Positions 8,079 to 15,677 of a DNA stretch of 39,950 nt are shown piece after piece. The translations under genes were made by a program, and so were the position numbers. Source of the stretch: an uncultured Cloacibacillus sp. (GTDB lineage: Bacteria > Synergistota > Synergistia > Synergistales > Synergistaceae); the NCBI GenBank assembly GCA_900545755.1, contig URAG01000012.1, positions 1 through 39,950 on the forward strand. The letters run 5' to 3'. The notes beneath the pieces were generated by a model. The model saw nothing but the letters and a program-made list of their open reading frames with translations, was not told where the DNA came from and searched no databases. Within the stretch, counting starts at the first letter, position 1, and every line of letters begins with the position of its first letter.

Positions 8079-8115
8079 CTTTTGTGTGAGATTTTATGAA
8101 AAGGAGACTATGAGT

Positions 8116-8481
8116 ATGAGTCTGGGCAACAGGATCAAGTCGCTCCGTAAAGCGCAGCATTTAACTCAGCAGAAGCTCGCGGACAAGGTCGAAGTCAGCC
8201 GTATATATGTACAGGCGCTCGAGAGCAACCGCAGGCTCCCGTCCATGAAGCTGCTCCAGCGGCTCGCGCCGGCGCTAAACGTCGAAGTCGCCGATCTTCT
8301 CCAGGATTTTTCTACGCCCGACAAGCCGGGGCGCGTGCAGCTCGAATCCATGCTCGACGACGGCGAGCTTGAAATTTGGTATCGCAGTAAAAAACTTTCC
8401 GAAAAAGAGCTGCGCCGCGTATATCGCGTGATCGAAGCGGCGCTCGACGACTGGGACGAAGAGGATGCCGCAGGAAAGTAG
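8116..8481 (+). CDS. XRE/Cro-type helix-turn-helix transcriptional regulator
   Basis: 121 residues from the ATG at 8116, which is 9 bases after AAGGAG; an ATG at 8110 sits only 3 bases from that site. The N-terminal 60 residues form a standard Cro/CI-type domain: IKSLRKAQHLTQQKLADKV, then RIYVQALESNRRLPSMKLLQRLAPAL as the recognition and following helices. The acidic C-terminal part is not recognised. The reading frame overlaps the next gene by 17 bases. The pairing with an ImmA/IrrE-type peptidase mirrors phage and ICE switches, in which the peptidase relieves repression by cleaving the repressor, but nothing else here looks like a mobile element. Confidence 0.88.
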   Translation: MSLGNRIKSLRKAQHLTQQKLADKVEVSRIYVQALESNRRLPSMKLLQRLAPALNVEVADLLQDFSTPDKPGRVQLESMLDDGELEIWYRSKKLSEKELRRVYRVIEAALDDWDEEDAAGK

Positions 8482-8923
8482 AGAGGAAGAATCCTCGGAT
8501 CTATTTGAAGAAACATATCCTGCGCCGCCCGACGCCCTGCCCGGCTGGGCCGTGAGCGAAGCGGCGGAGTGGCGCAGGCTTGACGAGTTCGACATACTCG
8601 CGAAGGCGGAGGAACGCACGGGGCTCTCGCTCGACTTGAAGCGCGTATCTCTGCCAGCTGGAGTGTGGGGTATCCATCTTGTGCGCGGTGAACGCGGACG
8701 CATCTTCATAAACTCGATGCTTCCGCTGTTGTGGCGGCGGTTCGCGCTATTCCACGAGCTTTATCATCTCCTGTATCATACGAAGGGCGCGCGCTTCTGG
8801 CAGCGCAGCTTCGTCTCGATGGAAAGCTTCGAGAACCGCGCCGACACATTCGCGTGGGCCGCGCTGTGGCCGGAGTGGGAAGAAGCCCAGTATCAGGACT
8901 GGGCGGAGGCGGAACCGTGGTAA
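8465..8923 (+). CDS. ImmA/IrrE-family metallopeptidase
   Basis: 152 residues. The zinc-binding motif HELYH (97-101) follows a hydrophobic strand (RRFALF) in the usual way, and the third ligand region is probably SFENRADTFAWA (about 121-132), matching the E-x-x-A-(D/N)-x-F-A pattern of the family. Known relatives cleave the partner HTH regulator, for example ImmA with ImmR or IrrE with DdrO. The start codon lies inside the end of the XRE gene, so the two products are made together. The protein is short for the family and has an acidic N-terminal tail of about 30 residues. A substrate other than the neighbour cannot be excluded. Confidence 0.85.
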   Translation: MPQESREEESSDLFEETYPAPPDALPGWAVSEAAEWRRLDEFDILAKAEERTGLSLDLKRVSLPAGVWGIHLVRGERGRIFINSMLPLLWRRFALFHELYHLLYHTKGARFWQRSFVSMESFENRADTFAWAALWPEWEEAQYQDWAEAEPW

Positions 8924-9867
8924 TGCTGAAAAAACTGCCGTTCTTTCTTCCGCTGGCGGGCTGCCGCGGGCAGTGCGTCTACTGCGACCAGCGAGCGATA
9001 ACCGGCGTGCGCGCCGTGCCGTCTCCGGCCGACGTGCGCGCGGCTCTGCGCGGGCTGACCGAGCCGCACGAGATTTGTTACTTCGGCGGCTCCTTCTGCC
9101 GCTTCGCGCCGCCGCTTATAAAAGAATACCTCGACTGCGTGACGGAGTACGCGCCGGCCGGAAGCACGGTGCGCTTCTCGACCTACCCTGGCGACCTGCG
9201 CGACGACGCCTTGCGCGGCCTCGTCAAAAAATATCCGATTTCAAGAATCGAGCTCGGCATACCGACGCTTGACCACGCCGTCCTCGCCGCATGCCGCCGC
9301 GAGGCCGACCCAGCAAAAATATTCGAAGACATAAAAACGCTAAAAGCCGACGGCCTGCCCATCGGCGTCCAGATGATGATAGGGCTGCCGGGACAGGACC
9401 GCGAAAGCAGCCTCGCCGGACTGCGCGCTCTCGCCGCGCTCAAGGGCGCGGACTCGTGGGAGCTGCGCCTGTATCCATGCCTCGTCATCAAGGGCACAGA
9501 GCTCTGCCGCCTCTATGAACGCGGCGAGTACCGCCCGCTGACAGTCGAAGAGGCGGCGCTCTGGGGCGGCGAGTTTATCGACGAAGCGATCAGGTACGGC
9601 TTCGTCCCGATAAGGATAGGATTGCAGGAGACTGAGTCGCTCGCCGCCGAAGTCGCGGCTGGGCCGCACCATCCTGCGCTCGGCGAGCTGATACTTGCGG
9701 ATGCTTCGGCGCGCAGGCTTGCGCGCGAAAACCCACGTGGGCCGTGGCGTGTGGCGCGGCGCGAAATGTCGCGTTTCACAGGACACGGACGCTTCGGGAT
9801 AAAACGCCTCGCAGCCTACTCCGGGCTCTCAGAGGAAGATGCTGCGAAGCTCTTGCAGTATATATAG
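8923..9867 (+). CDS. Radical SAM protein, Elp3-like
   Basis: 314 residues from the ATG at 8923, whose first base is the last base of the previous stop (TAATG). A GTG at 8917 is an equal alternative because GGAGG at 8905-8909 is better spaced for it. The [4Fe-4S]-binding cysteines C14, C18 and C21 form the C-x3-C-x2-C motif (GCRGQCVYC). The ICYFGGSF stretch and GVQMMIGLPGQ match the Elp3-like SPASM-less radical SAM group, which includes HemW-like and tRNA-modifying enzymes. The C-terminus (FTGHGRFGIKRLA) is not assigned. The substrate is unknown, and the link to the XRE-peptidase pair may be mere coupling. Confidence 0.83.
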   Translation: MLKKLPFFLPLAGCRGQCVYCDQRAITGVRAVPSPADVRAALRGLTEPHEICYFGGSFCRFAPPLIKEYLDCVTEYAPAGSTVRFSTYPGDLRDDALRGLVKKYPISRIELGIPTLDHAVLAACRREADPAKIFEDIKTLKADGLPIGVQMMIGLPGQDRESSLAGLRALAALKGADSWELRLYPCLVIKGTELCRLYERGEYRPLTVEEAALWGGEFIDEAIRYGFVPIRIGLQETESLAAEVAAGPHHPALGELILADASARRLARENPRGPWRVARREMSRFTGHGRFGIKRLAAYSGLSEEDAAKLLQYI

Positions 9868-9927
9868 TGTATAGCAAGATAGCGAAACGCGCGCTCATGT
9901 CTGTCGCGCGCCGAAAGGAACGGTAAA

Positions 9928-11094
9928 ATGTCCTTTACATCTACATCGGAGAGAGAAAAAATCCATAGACTTTTCAAAAGTTTTAGCCGCGGAAAATTCT
10001 CAGCGCACAACCGCTTCGTCCGCGCCGCGACGTGGCTCGGTTGCTGCGCCCACGAAACGGGCGAGCTGACTCCCGCCGCCGTCTCTCGCGCAGCCGAAGC
10101 TGCGGCGGGCGGCGCTGGGACCGTCATATCCGAATTCGCTTACGTCAGTCGCGAAGGACGCGCCGCGACGCGGCAGTGGGGGCTCGACTGTGACAGAAGC
10201 GTCAGCGAAGTCCGCCGCCTCGCAGATGCCGTACACACGCGCGGATCTAAGCTGATAGTGCAGATATGCCATGCCGGCGGCGCTCTAAACTCCGCCTTTG
10301 CCGAAACAGCGGGGCTTTCTCCAAGCGGCGTTCCGCTGCCGGGCTGCGACGTGGAGAGCCGAGCGATGACCGCCGATGACATCGCGCGCGTGCGCCGCGA
10401 ATTCGCAGCCGCGGCTCTACGTGCGAAGGAAGGCGGAGCGGACGGCGTAGAGATACACGGAGCCCACGGCTTCCTGCTCACGCAGTTTCTATCGCCCATA
10501 TTCAACAGGCGCACGGACGAATACGGCGGAAACGATGAAAACCGCGCGCGCTTCATCCGCGAGCTTTGCGCCGCGGTGCGTGCCGCGGTAGGCGAAGATT
10601 TCAGCCTCTGGATAAAAATAAGCGCGGCCGAGGGCGTCGTGGACGGCTACGGCTGGGATGCCGGAAAGCTCGCCGCTCTCGGCGCGCTCGAAAGCGGAGC
10701 GGACGCCGTAGAGATATCATCCGGCACAAGCTACTCGGGGGCCGTCCACGCGCCGAGTATGGTCGGCGTCTCGGCGGGTGAGTCAGAAGCGCCTTTCGCC
10801 CCATATGCCCGCGAGCTGCGCCGTCTCGCACCGGACGATTCGCTCGTCGTGCTGACCGGCGGCCTTCGGTCGCTCCCCGTCATCGCGGGGCTGCTCGACG
10901 AAGGCTGCGCCGACCTGTTCGGGCTCAGCCGCCCGTTCATCGCCGAGCCGGACCTGATCAACCGCTGGGCCGAAGACGACGCGCGCCCGTCTGCCTGTGT
11001 ATCATGCAACGCATGTCTCAAAACGGCCTCTCGCGGACACGTAGGCTGCCCAGTCATGCGCGACCGTGAAGAAGGCGAGTGGGCGCCGCTTTAG
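9928..11094 (+). CDS. NADH:flavin oxidoreductase, Old Yellow Enzyme family
   Basis: 388 residues with an AAGGAA-type site upstream. It is a single FMN-binding TIM barrel: LIVQICHAGG, then GVEIHGAHGFLLTQFLSP with the HGAHG substrate/flavin motif, NRRTDEYGG, and the phosphate-binding VVLTGGL and DLFGLSRPFIAEPDL segments. A C-terminal cluster CVSCNACL and GCPV resembles the cysteines that in longer 2,4-dienoyl-CoA reductase relatives hold a [4Fe-4S] centre, but the following FAD/NAD domains are missing. Likely an ene-reductase for unsaturated carbonyl compounds; the real substrate is unknown. It is 61 bases after the radical SAM gene, so co-transcription is possible. Confidence 0.88.
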   Translation: MSFTSTSEREKIHRLFKSFSRGKFSAHNRFVRAATWLGCCAHETGELTPAAVSRAAEAAAGGAGTVISEFAYVSREGRAATRQWGLDCDRSVSEVRRLADAVHTRGSKLIVQICHAGGALNSAFAETAGLSPSGVPLPGCDVESRAMTADDIARVRREFAAAALRAKEGGADGVEIHGAHGFLLTQFLSPIFNRRTDEYGGNDENRARFIRELCAAVRAAVGEDFSLWIKISAAEGVVDGYGWDAGKLAALGALESGADAVEISSGTSYSGAVHAPSMVGVSAGESEAPFAPYARELRRLAPDDSLVVLTGGLRSLPVIAGLLDEGCADLFGLSRPFIAEPDLINRWAEDDARPSACVSCNACLKTASRGHVGCPVMRDREEGEWAPL

Positions 11095-11125
11095 CTCAAG
11101 CAGCCGCACAGAATATTTGACTGAC

Positions 11126-11159
11126 GAAGGTCCGCGCTTCGGCGCGGCCTCCGTTTTTC
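11126..11159 (+). terminator. Rho-independent terminator after the OYE gene
   Basis: CCGCGC-TTCG-GCGCGG (11132-11147) forms a perfect 6-bp stem capped by a stable UUCG tetraloop, and a T-run follows at 11154-11158 after a short spacer. Confidence 0.7.
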
Positions 11160-11223
11160 ACGCCGCCGAGCCTGCTTCCCTAAGCGTATTTGATGAACCT
11201 GCACGAATTAAATTAGACTAGTG

Positions 11224-11252
11224 TTGACAACTATAAAAAAAGAAATTAAACT
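11224..11252 (+). promoter_or_regulatory. Promoter of the RpiR-type regulator
   Basis: A perfect TTGACA at 11224-11229 and TAAACT at 11247-11252 are spaced by 17 bases in an unusually AT-rich island. Two similar AT-rich blocks (AATTAAATTAGACTAGT upstream of the -35 and AATTAAACTAATCTTAGT overlapping the -10) form an imperfect direct repeat that could be regulator binding sites. Confidence 0.6.
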
Positions 11253-11321
11253 AATCTTAGTAAATTCTACATAAGTTTAGGAAACGCATACAGCGGAGAA
11301 AAATATAAGGGGTGTAGGTAG

Positions 11322-12188
11322 ATGGACAGTACTCAGTTACAGAACCTTTTAATGGAAAAAGCGCATACAATGCCCAACAAGGCGCGCCGCGTCGCGGAAT
11401 ATCTCCTTGCCAACATGAGAGAGGCTTCTTTTCGCTCGATAGGCGACATAGCAGACGAGCTCAAGGTTTCAAAAGCGCAGCTCGTGCGAGTCGCGCAGAT
11501 GCTCGGCTTCTCGGGCTACGCGGAGCTCAAGGCCTGTCTTCAGAAGACTATCCTCGAGCAGATAAATCCCGCCGCGTTGCTTGCACGCGCCGTCAGCTCG
11601 AATGACTCATTCCCCGACAGCATATTCAAGGCCGAACATGCGAATCTCGACGACACGATGGCGCAGCTCGTTCCAGCCGACATCGATAAATTCTGCGATA
11701 TGGTCAAGGGCGCGAACAACATCTACTGCATCGGATGGGGCATCTCGTCGCTCGTTATGGAGCTTATGCAGATACGCCTTACCGTTATGGGATGCCGCGC
11801 GCTGCTCTGCCGCCGCGGCGGCCTCTCGCTTTGGGAGCAGGTGCGCAGCGTCCGCGAGGGCGACATCGTAATAGTCTGCGAACTTCCTAGCTACGCTGTC
11901 GAGGTCACGGAGTCCGTCGAGATAGCGCACCGCAACGGCGCGAAGGTCATCACAATGACCGACAGCGCCGCCGCGCCTGTCTGCCGCTTCGCCGAACTCC
12001 AGATCAACGTCTCGGCCAACAGCCCGACCTTCGGCAGCAGCATTATCGGACCGATATTCCTAACGCACGTGCTCACCTCGTCGCTCGCCGTCTCGCTGGG
12101 CGACGAAGCGAAAAAGTCTTTCGACGAGCAGGCGCAGTTCCTCCACGACGAAAGGATCTTCCACCCAATTTTCGGGCTGAAATACTAA
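11322..12188 (+). CDS. MurR/RpiR-family transcriptional regulator (HTH + SIS)
   Basis: 288 residues. The N-terminal 75 or so residues form the RpiR helix-turn-helix (KARRVAEYLLAN, SFRSIGDIADELKVSKAQLVRVAQMLGFSGYAELK). A SIS domain follows from about residue 125 (NNIYCIGWGISSL, GDIVIVCELPSYAVEVTESVEIAHRNGAKVITMTDS). SIS domains of this family bind phosphosugars or similar metabolites and alter DNA binding. No sugar gene is adjacent and the gene is a single-gene unit with its own promoter and terminator, so its target lies elsewhere or is itself. Confidence 0.88.
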   Translation: MDSTQLQNLLMEKAHTMPNKARRVAEYLLANMREASFRSIGDIADELKVSKAQLVRVAQMLGFSGYAELKACLQKTILEQINPAALLARAVSSNDSFPDSIFKAEHANLDDTMAQLVPADIDKFCDMVKGANNIYCIGWGISSLVMELMQIRLTVMGCRALLCRRGGLSLWEQVRSVREGDIVIVCELPSYAVEVTESVEIAHRNGAKVITMTDSAAAPVCRFAELQINVSANSPTFGSSIIGPIFLTHVLTSSLAVSLGDEAKKSFDEQAQFLHDERIFHPIFGLKY

Positions 12189-12224
12189 CCGCGCGGAACG
12201 TGCGCAAACGCAAAGATAAAAGAT

Positions 12225-12258
12225 ATAAGAAAAGGGGCCGCGAGGCCCCTTTTCTTAT
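12225..12258. terminator. Strong bidirectional terminator between convergent genes
   Basis: A perfect 15-bp inverted repeat (12225-12239 and 12244-12258) around the loop GCGA has a GGGGCC/GGCCCC core flanked by A-rich and T-rich arms, so it can terminate transcription from both sides. Confidence 0.9.
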
Positions 12259-12280
12259 GCTTCTATCTTAGAGCTCAGTG

Positions 12281-13087
12281 TTATTTTTTCCAGCTCAGCG
12301 TATCTATGCGCTCTATCTGCAAATTGAGCAGCGTGTCGGCTTGAGGCGCCTTGCCCTCTGCGAGGCGGTTGAACTCCGTCAGCATACGGACGTAGGCGAG
12401 GCGCTTCGGCGACGAGCTTTCTCCATGCATTCCAGCGCGCAGCAGGACGGCGAGCTGGCTGTATACCGACGGCACGGGAACGAAGGTCAGCCCCTCCGGC
12501 GTCAGCATCATCGTATAGATAAACGTATAGCTGTCCGTGCCGCCGAACTGTTTTTCGAGCGTCTTGTAGAGCGGAGCGGCCGGCGAGATGTAGAGGCTAG
12601 TTCCCTTTGGCACCTCTATCTTCGCAGGCAGCGCGTGCCAGCGCGTGTACTGGAACGGCGTCGCGGCTACGTAGACTCGCGGCGCCCACGTCGTGAGCCC
12701 TATCCAAAGATGTATGCCCTCGCCCTTCACGTTCATGAATGATATGCGCCAAAGCAAGTCATCGCTGTCGTCCTGGTCGGCTCGCGATACCACCGGGTCG
12801 CTTGATATGAAGGAGAGACCTTCCACGTTTTCGATACGCCGCGCCCCCGCCGGCGTACGCAGCCACGCCGACGTTATTTCTCCGCCGTCCTCTTCGAGCA
12901 CGAGCGTTATCGGGAAGGCTGGAAGTTCAAGCGTCCTTATGTTTATTTCGCGGCCTTCGTTCTCCGGCGACGGCGCAAAATAGAGGACTAGCGCCATTAT
13001 CACGACGACGGCTGGCAGGAAGAAGAATCCGATATCCTTTTTCCTGTCTTTGCTGCGCGCTGGCTTTTTTATATCTCCGATATCCAT
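12281..13087 (-). CDS. Unknown membrane-anchored protein at the end of the folate operon
   Basis: 268 residues from the ATG at 13087, overlapping the end of folK by 19 bases. I do not recognise the family. A basic, hydrophilic N-terminus (MDIGDIKKPARSKDRKKD) is followed by one membrane segment (about residues 19-37, FFFLPAVVVIMALVLYFA), and the rest should face outside. The outer part has strand-like stretches (LVLEEDGGEITSAWLRTP, GIHLWIGLTTWAPRVYV) and ends in a helical, charged tail. No cysteine pairs or catalytic motif stand out. The overlap implies co-translation with folK, but a folate role is not implied. It ends just before the bidirectional terminator. Confidence 0.8.
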   Translation of the reverse strand: MDIGDIKKPARSKDRKKDIGFFFLPAVVVIMALVLYFAPSPENEGREINIRTLELPAFPITLVLEEDGGEITSAWLRTPAGARRIENVEGLSFISSDPVVSRADQDDSDDLLWRISFMNVKGEGIHLWIGLTTWAPRVYVAATPFQYTRWHALPAKIEVPKGTSLYISPAAPLYKTLEKQFGGTDSYTFIYTMMLTPEGLTFVPVPSVYSQLAVLLRAGMHGESSSPKRLAYVRMLTEFNRLAEGKAPQADTLLNLQIERIDTLSWKK

Positions 13088-13569
13088 ACCATCTCTTCCC
13101 GCTCTGAGGGCGGAAGCTCGGCGAGCATCTCGGCGACGGTTTTGTGCGAGACTGGATGTTCCTCGTCCGGCGCTATCTCGGATAGCGGCTTGAGCACGAA
13201 AGCCCGCTCGTGCATATATGGATGCGGTATCGTCAGCTTCTGGTCGTTCATTACCAGCGAGCCGAAAAATATTATATCTATGTCGATCTCGCGCGGCCCC
13301 CAACGCCAGCTTTCGACGCGGCCGAGTTCTGCTTCGGCGTTCTTGAGCAGACGCAGCAGGCCGAAAGGATCGAGCGTCGTGCGCGCCGCGGCGCACATAT
13401 TGAGGAATGCCGGTTGGTCTGCGACGCCCCACGGCGCCGTCTCCCAGACGCGGCTCTTCGCCTCTATATGCACTCCGTGAGCTTCTAGATATTTCAGCGC
13501 AGATTTCAGATGTTCAAGCCTGTTCCCGAGGTTGGATCCAAGCGCGAGGAAAATTCTCTTATCAGACAT
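13069..13569 (-). CDS. folK: HPPK: 6-hydroxymethyl-7,8-dihydropterin pyrophosphokinase
   Basis: 166 residues, normal for the family. It transfers pyrophosphate from ATP to the dihydropterin alcohol, the step before dihydropteroate synthase. Marks are the N-terminal LALGSNLGNR, the RVWETAPWGVADQPAFLN loop, and the magnesium-binding motif WGPREIDIDI, followed by IPHPYMHERAFVLKPL. It overlaps the end of folP by 8 bases and its own end overlaps the next gene, giving a tightly coupled operon. Confidence 0.95.
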   Translation of the reverse strand: MSDKRIFLALGSNLGNRLEHLKSALKYLEAHGVHIEAKSRVWETAPWGVADQPAFLNMCAAARTTLDPFGLLRLLKNAEAELGRVESWRWGPREIDIDIIFFGSLVMNDQKLTIPHPYMHERAFVLKPLSEIAPDEEHPVSHKTVAEMLAELPPSEREEMVWISEI

Positions 13570-14776
13570 ATTCCGCTCCTTGTATCGCTTCTATCATTTT
13601 TATCACGTCTTTGTTTTCACGCGCGTCGTGGACTCTGATTATGTCCGCGCCCTGCCGGCAGCAGAGCGCCGTGACGGCGAGAGTGCCGTAAAGCCTCTCC
13701 TCTGGCGCTGCATGCCCAGTCGCCGTGCCGATGCAGCCCTTGCGCGACGCGCCTATCAGCAACGGATAGCCGAGCGCCTTGAAGCTCTCGCAGTGACGCA
13801 GTAGGAAAAGGTTCTGCCCGTAATCCTTGGCGAAGCCGATTCCCGGGTCTATTATAATACTTTCGCGCGCTACTCCCATGGCCGCGGCTTTGTCTGCGGC
13901 CTCGTCGAGGAAATCGCATATTTCTGCGATCAGATTGCCGTACCCGCACATCGACCGCATCGTCTCCGGCGTGCCGCGCATGTGCATGAGGACGAGCATC
14001 GCCCCGTACCGTGCAGCGGCTTCCGCTATTCCGTTGTCGAATTGAAGGCCGGATACGTCGTTGACGATGTCGGCTCTGTTTGCGAGCGCGGCCAGCGCTA
14101 CGGAACTGCGCGTCGTGTCTATCGAGAGCGGCATATGCGGCAGTTCGCGCCGAATCGCGGCGACGGCGGCGCTCATGCGCGCGCGCTCCTGCTCTTCCGG
14201 GACGCGCGGCGCGCCGGGGCGCGTCGACTCTGCGCCGAGGTCTAGTATGTCCGCGCCCTCCTCCGCCAACTTCACGGCCCTCTCCACGGCTTTGCCCGCG
14301 TCGCCGCCGCAGCGGCTTCCTCCGAAGAACGAGTCGTCTGTAAGATTTATTATCCCCATCAGCAGAGTCCGCTCTCCGAAGGTGAGTTCTGAGCCGCACG
14401 GCAGTTTCGCCGTGCGTTTTGCGCGCGGTGCTGTCAGCCTGCGAATCTCCGCGGCGAGGCTTGAGAGCTTCCACCACGGCATTTGATCAAGCTTGTCCGC
14501 GAGATAGCCGAGCTGTTTCGCTGTACCGAAGATTATCACGTCGCTGCGTTCGACGCCGCAGTTTATGACCTGCGCGTGAACTGCGGCGTCACCGCCGCGT
14601 GAGAGCGTCTCTTGCTTTATTATCGAAGCCGCGGGCGACGGCACGTCCCTGACGTAGATTTGGAGCATCTCTCGACGGGCCGCGAAAAAGCGCAGCGAGG
14701 CTTCGCTCGCGCCGAGACGCAACACAGACTGTGCGAGTTCCTTCTCGCTTTCAAACTTTATCAGATGGGCCTTCAT
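13562..14776 (-). CDS. folP: Dihydropteroate synthase with N-terminal extension
   Basis: 404 residues from the ATG at 14776; typical enzymes have about 270-290. The catalytic TIM barrel begins near residue 131: LLMGIINLTDDSFFGGS (pterin site loop 1), DILDLGAESTRPGA (loop 2), LSIDTTR, ADIVNDVSGLQ, MHMRGTPETM, IIIDPGIGFAKDYGQN and LIGASRKGCIG with the lysine-arginine signature. It joins p-aminobenzoate to the pterin made by FolK. The first 130 residues contain KQETLSRGGDAAVHAQVINC and ERSDVIIFGTAKQLGYLADKL, an extra domain that I recall in folP of several anaerobic Firmicutes. Its function is unknown to me. The gene follows the phosphatase gene by 2 bases. Confidence 0.93.
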   Translation of the reverse strand: MKAHLIKFESEKELAQSVLRLGASEASLRFFAARREMLQIYVRDVPSPAASIIKQETLSRGGDAAVHAQVINCGVERSDVIIFGTAKQLGYLADKLDQMPWWKLSSLAAEIRRLTAPRAKRTAKLPCGSELTFGERTLLMGIINLTDDSFFGGSRCGGDAGKAVERAVKLAEEGADILDLGAESTRPGAPRVPEEQERARMSAAVAAIRRELPHMPLSIDTTRSSVALAALANRADIVNDVSGLQFDNGIAEAAARYGAMLVLMHMRGTPETMRSMCGYGNLIAEICDFLDEAADKAAAMGVARESIIIDPGIGFAKDYGQNLFLLRHCESFKALGYPLLIGASRKGCIGTATGHAAPEERLYGTLAVTALCCRQGADIIRVHDARENKDVIKMIEAIQGAEYV

Positions 14777-14778
14777 TT

Positions 14779-15426
14779 TTAATCGAATTCCTGTATTATG
14801 CGCAGCCCCTTGAGATGTTCTGTGAAGTTTAGTCCCATTAGGCAGAAGCCGTGCAGGCTGTCGAAAGTCAGCACGCTGTATGAGGCCGTGTCGACGTGGA
14901 GCCGCCAGTAGCTCGGGCGCTGAACGCCGAGCGCGCCCGCCATCAGCGGCTTCAGTACGCCGCGATGCGCAATGAGAGCTATGTTCGCGCCTCTGTGCTC
15001 TGCGATGACTCTGTTGAGCTCCGCAAGCGCGCGGTCGCGCACCTGGTCGAGCGTCTCGCCGCCGTCTATTACAAGCTCCTCGGGCTGGTTCAGCCACGTC
15101 TGCCATTTTTCCGGCTCTTCCACCGCGAGCTCGGCCTTGATGCGGTTCTCCCAGGGACCGAGATGTATATTGCAGAAGCCCTCGCGCGCCTCGTAAGGCA
15201 GGCCGAGCGCCTCGCCGAGTATCGCAGCTGTCGACGTCGCGCGCGACAGCGGGCTTGTGTAAATGTAGTCGATCTTCTTGTCTTTCATAGCTTCGGCGAG
15301 TGCGTGCGCTTGAAGCACGCCGTTCTCGTTAAGGGGAAAATCCACGCATCCGCGTATGCGGTTCTCCTTGTTGCCCGCGCACTCTCCGTGGCGGATCAGG
15401 TAAACAGTCGTCTTGTCCTTTTCCAT
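14779..15426 (-). CDS. Histidine phosphatase (phosphoglycerate mutase-like) family protein
   Basis: 215 residues. The catalytic loop YLIRHGEC (about residues 9-16) supplies the phosphohistidine, and the second conserved histidine is in IALIAHRGVLKP. YTSPLSRATSTAAIL is the usual arginine-bearing motif. Substrates in this superfamily range from phosphoglycerate to alpha-ribazole phosphate and nucleotides and cannot be told from sequence. It is the first gene of the folP-folK operon, so a pterin phosphate is conceivable, but that is only context. The operon start is near 15426, divergent from hrcA. Confidence 0.85.
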   Translation of the reverse strand: MEKDKTTVYLIRHGECAGNKENRIRGCVDFPLNENGVLQAHALAEAMKDKKIDYIYTSPLSRATSTAAILGEALGLPYEAREGFCNIHLGPWENRIKAELAVEEPEKWQTWLNQPEELVIDGGETLDQVRDRALAELNRVIAEHRGANIALIAHRGVLKPLMAGALGVQRPSYWRLHVDTASYSVLTFDSLHGFCLMGLNFTEHLKGLRIIQEFD

Positions 15427-15569
15427 TTCCTTCTTAAAACTCCAGTCGTCGGCTTAAACTTATCGCCGCGTCGCGGCGCCGCCGGACATTTAGTAATTAT
15501 ACAATAATTCCTATACTTTTATTCTGCTGCCGCCCACGCGCGGAAAGTAAAAAAAATTTTTGACCTGTC

Positions 15570-15598
15570 TTGACAAATGCCTATATGACGATTATCAT
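15570..15598 (+). promoter_or_regulatory. Vegetative promoter of the hrcA operon
   Basis: TTGACA at 15570-15575 and TATCAT at 15593-15598 are 17 bases apart. The CIRCE operator begins 19 bases downstream of the -10, so it covers the early transcribed region. Confidence 0.8.
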
Positions 15599-15617
15599 GT
15601 ATCGCGTTGAAGATGTT

Positions 15618-15644
15618 TTAGCACTCGTGATGAATGAGTGCTAA
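15618..15644. promoter_or_regulatory. CIRCE operator, HrcA binding site
   Basis: The half-sites TTAGCACTC (15618-15626) and GAGTGCTAA (15636-15644) surround a 9-base spacer and match the CIRCE consensus exactly. HrcA binds this element and represses the heat-shock operon until misfolded protein titrates the GroE chaperonin. No second copy was seen upstream of dnaJ. Confidence 0.97.
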
Positions 15645-15677
15645 TAAGCTTGAAGGATGAAGGGCGGTGGGGCGCGC

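Noticed and set aside
8033..8923. Prophage or ICE remnant around the XRE-ImmA pair
   Set aside because: No integrase, attachment repeats or phage genes within the window.
12278..12742. Plus-strand frame of 154 codons after the RpiR gene
   Set aside because: It begins just after the bidirectional terminator and is antisense to the membrane-anchored gene; no ribosome site.
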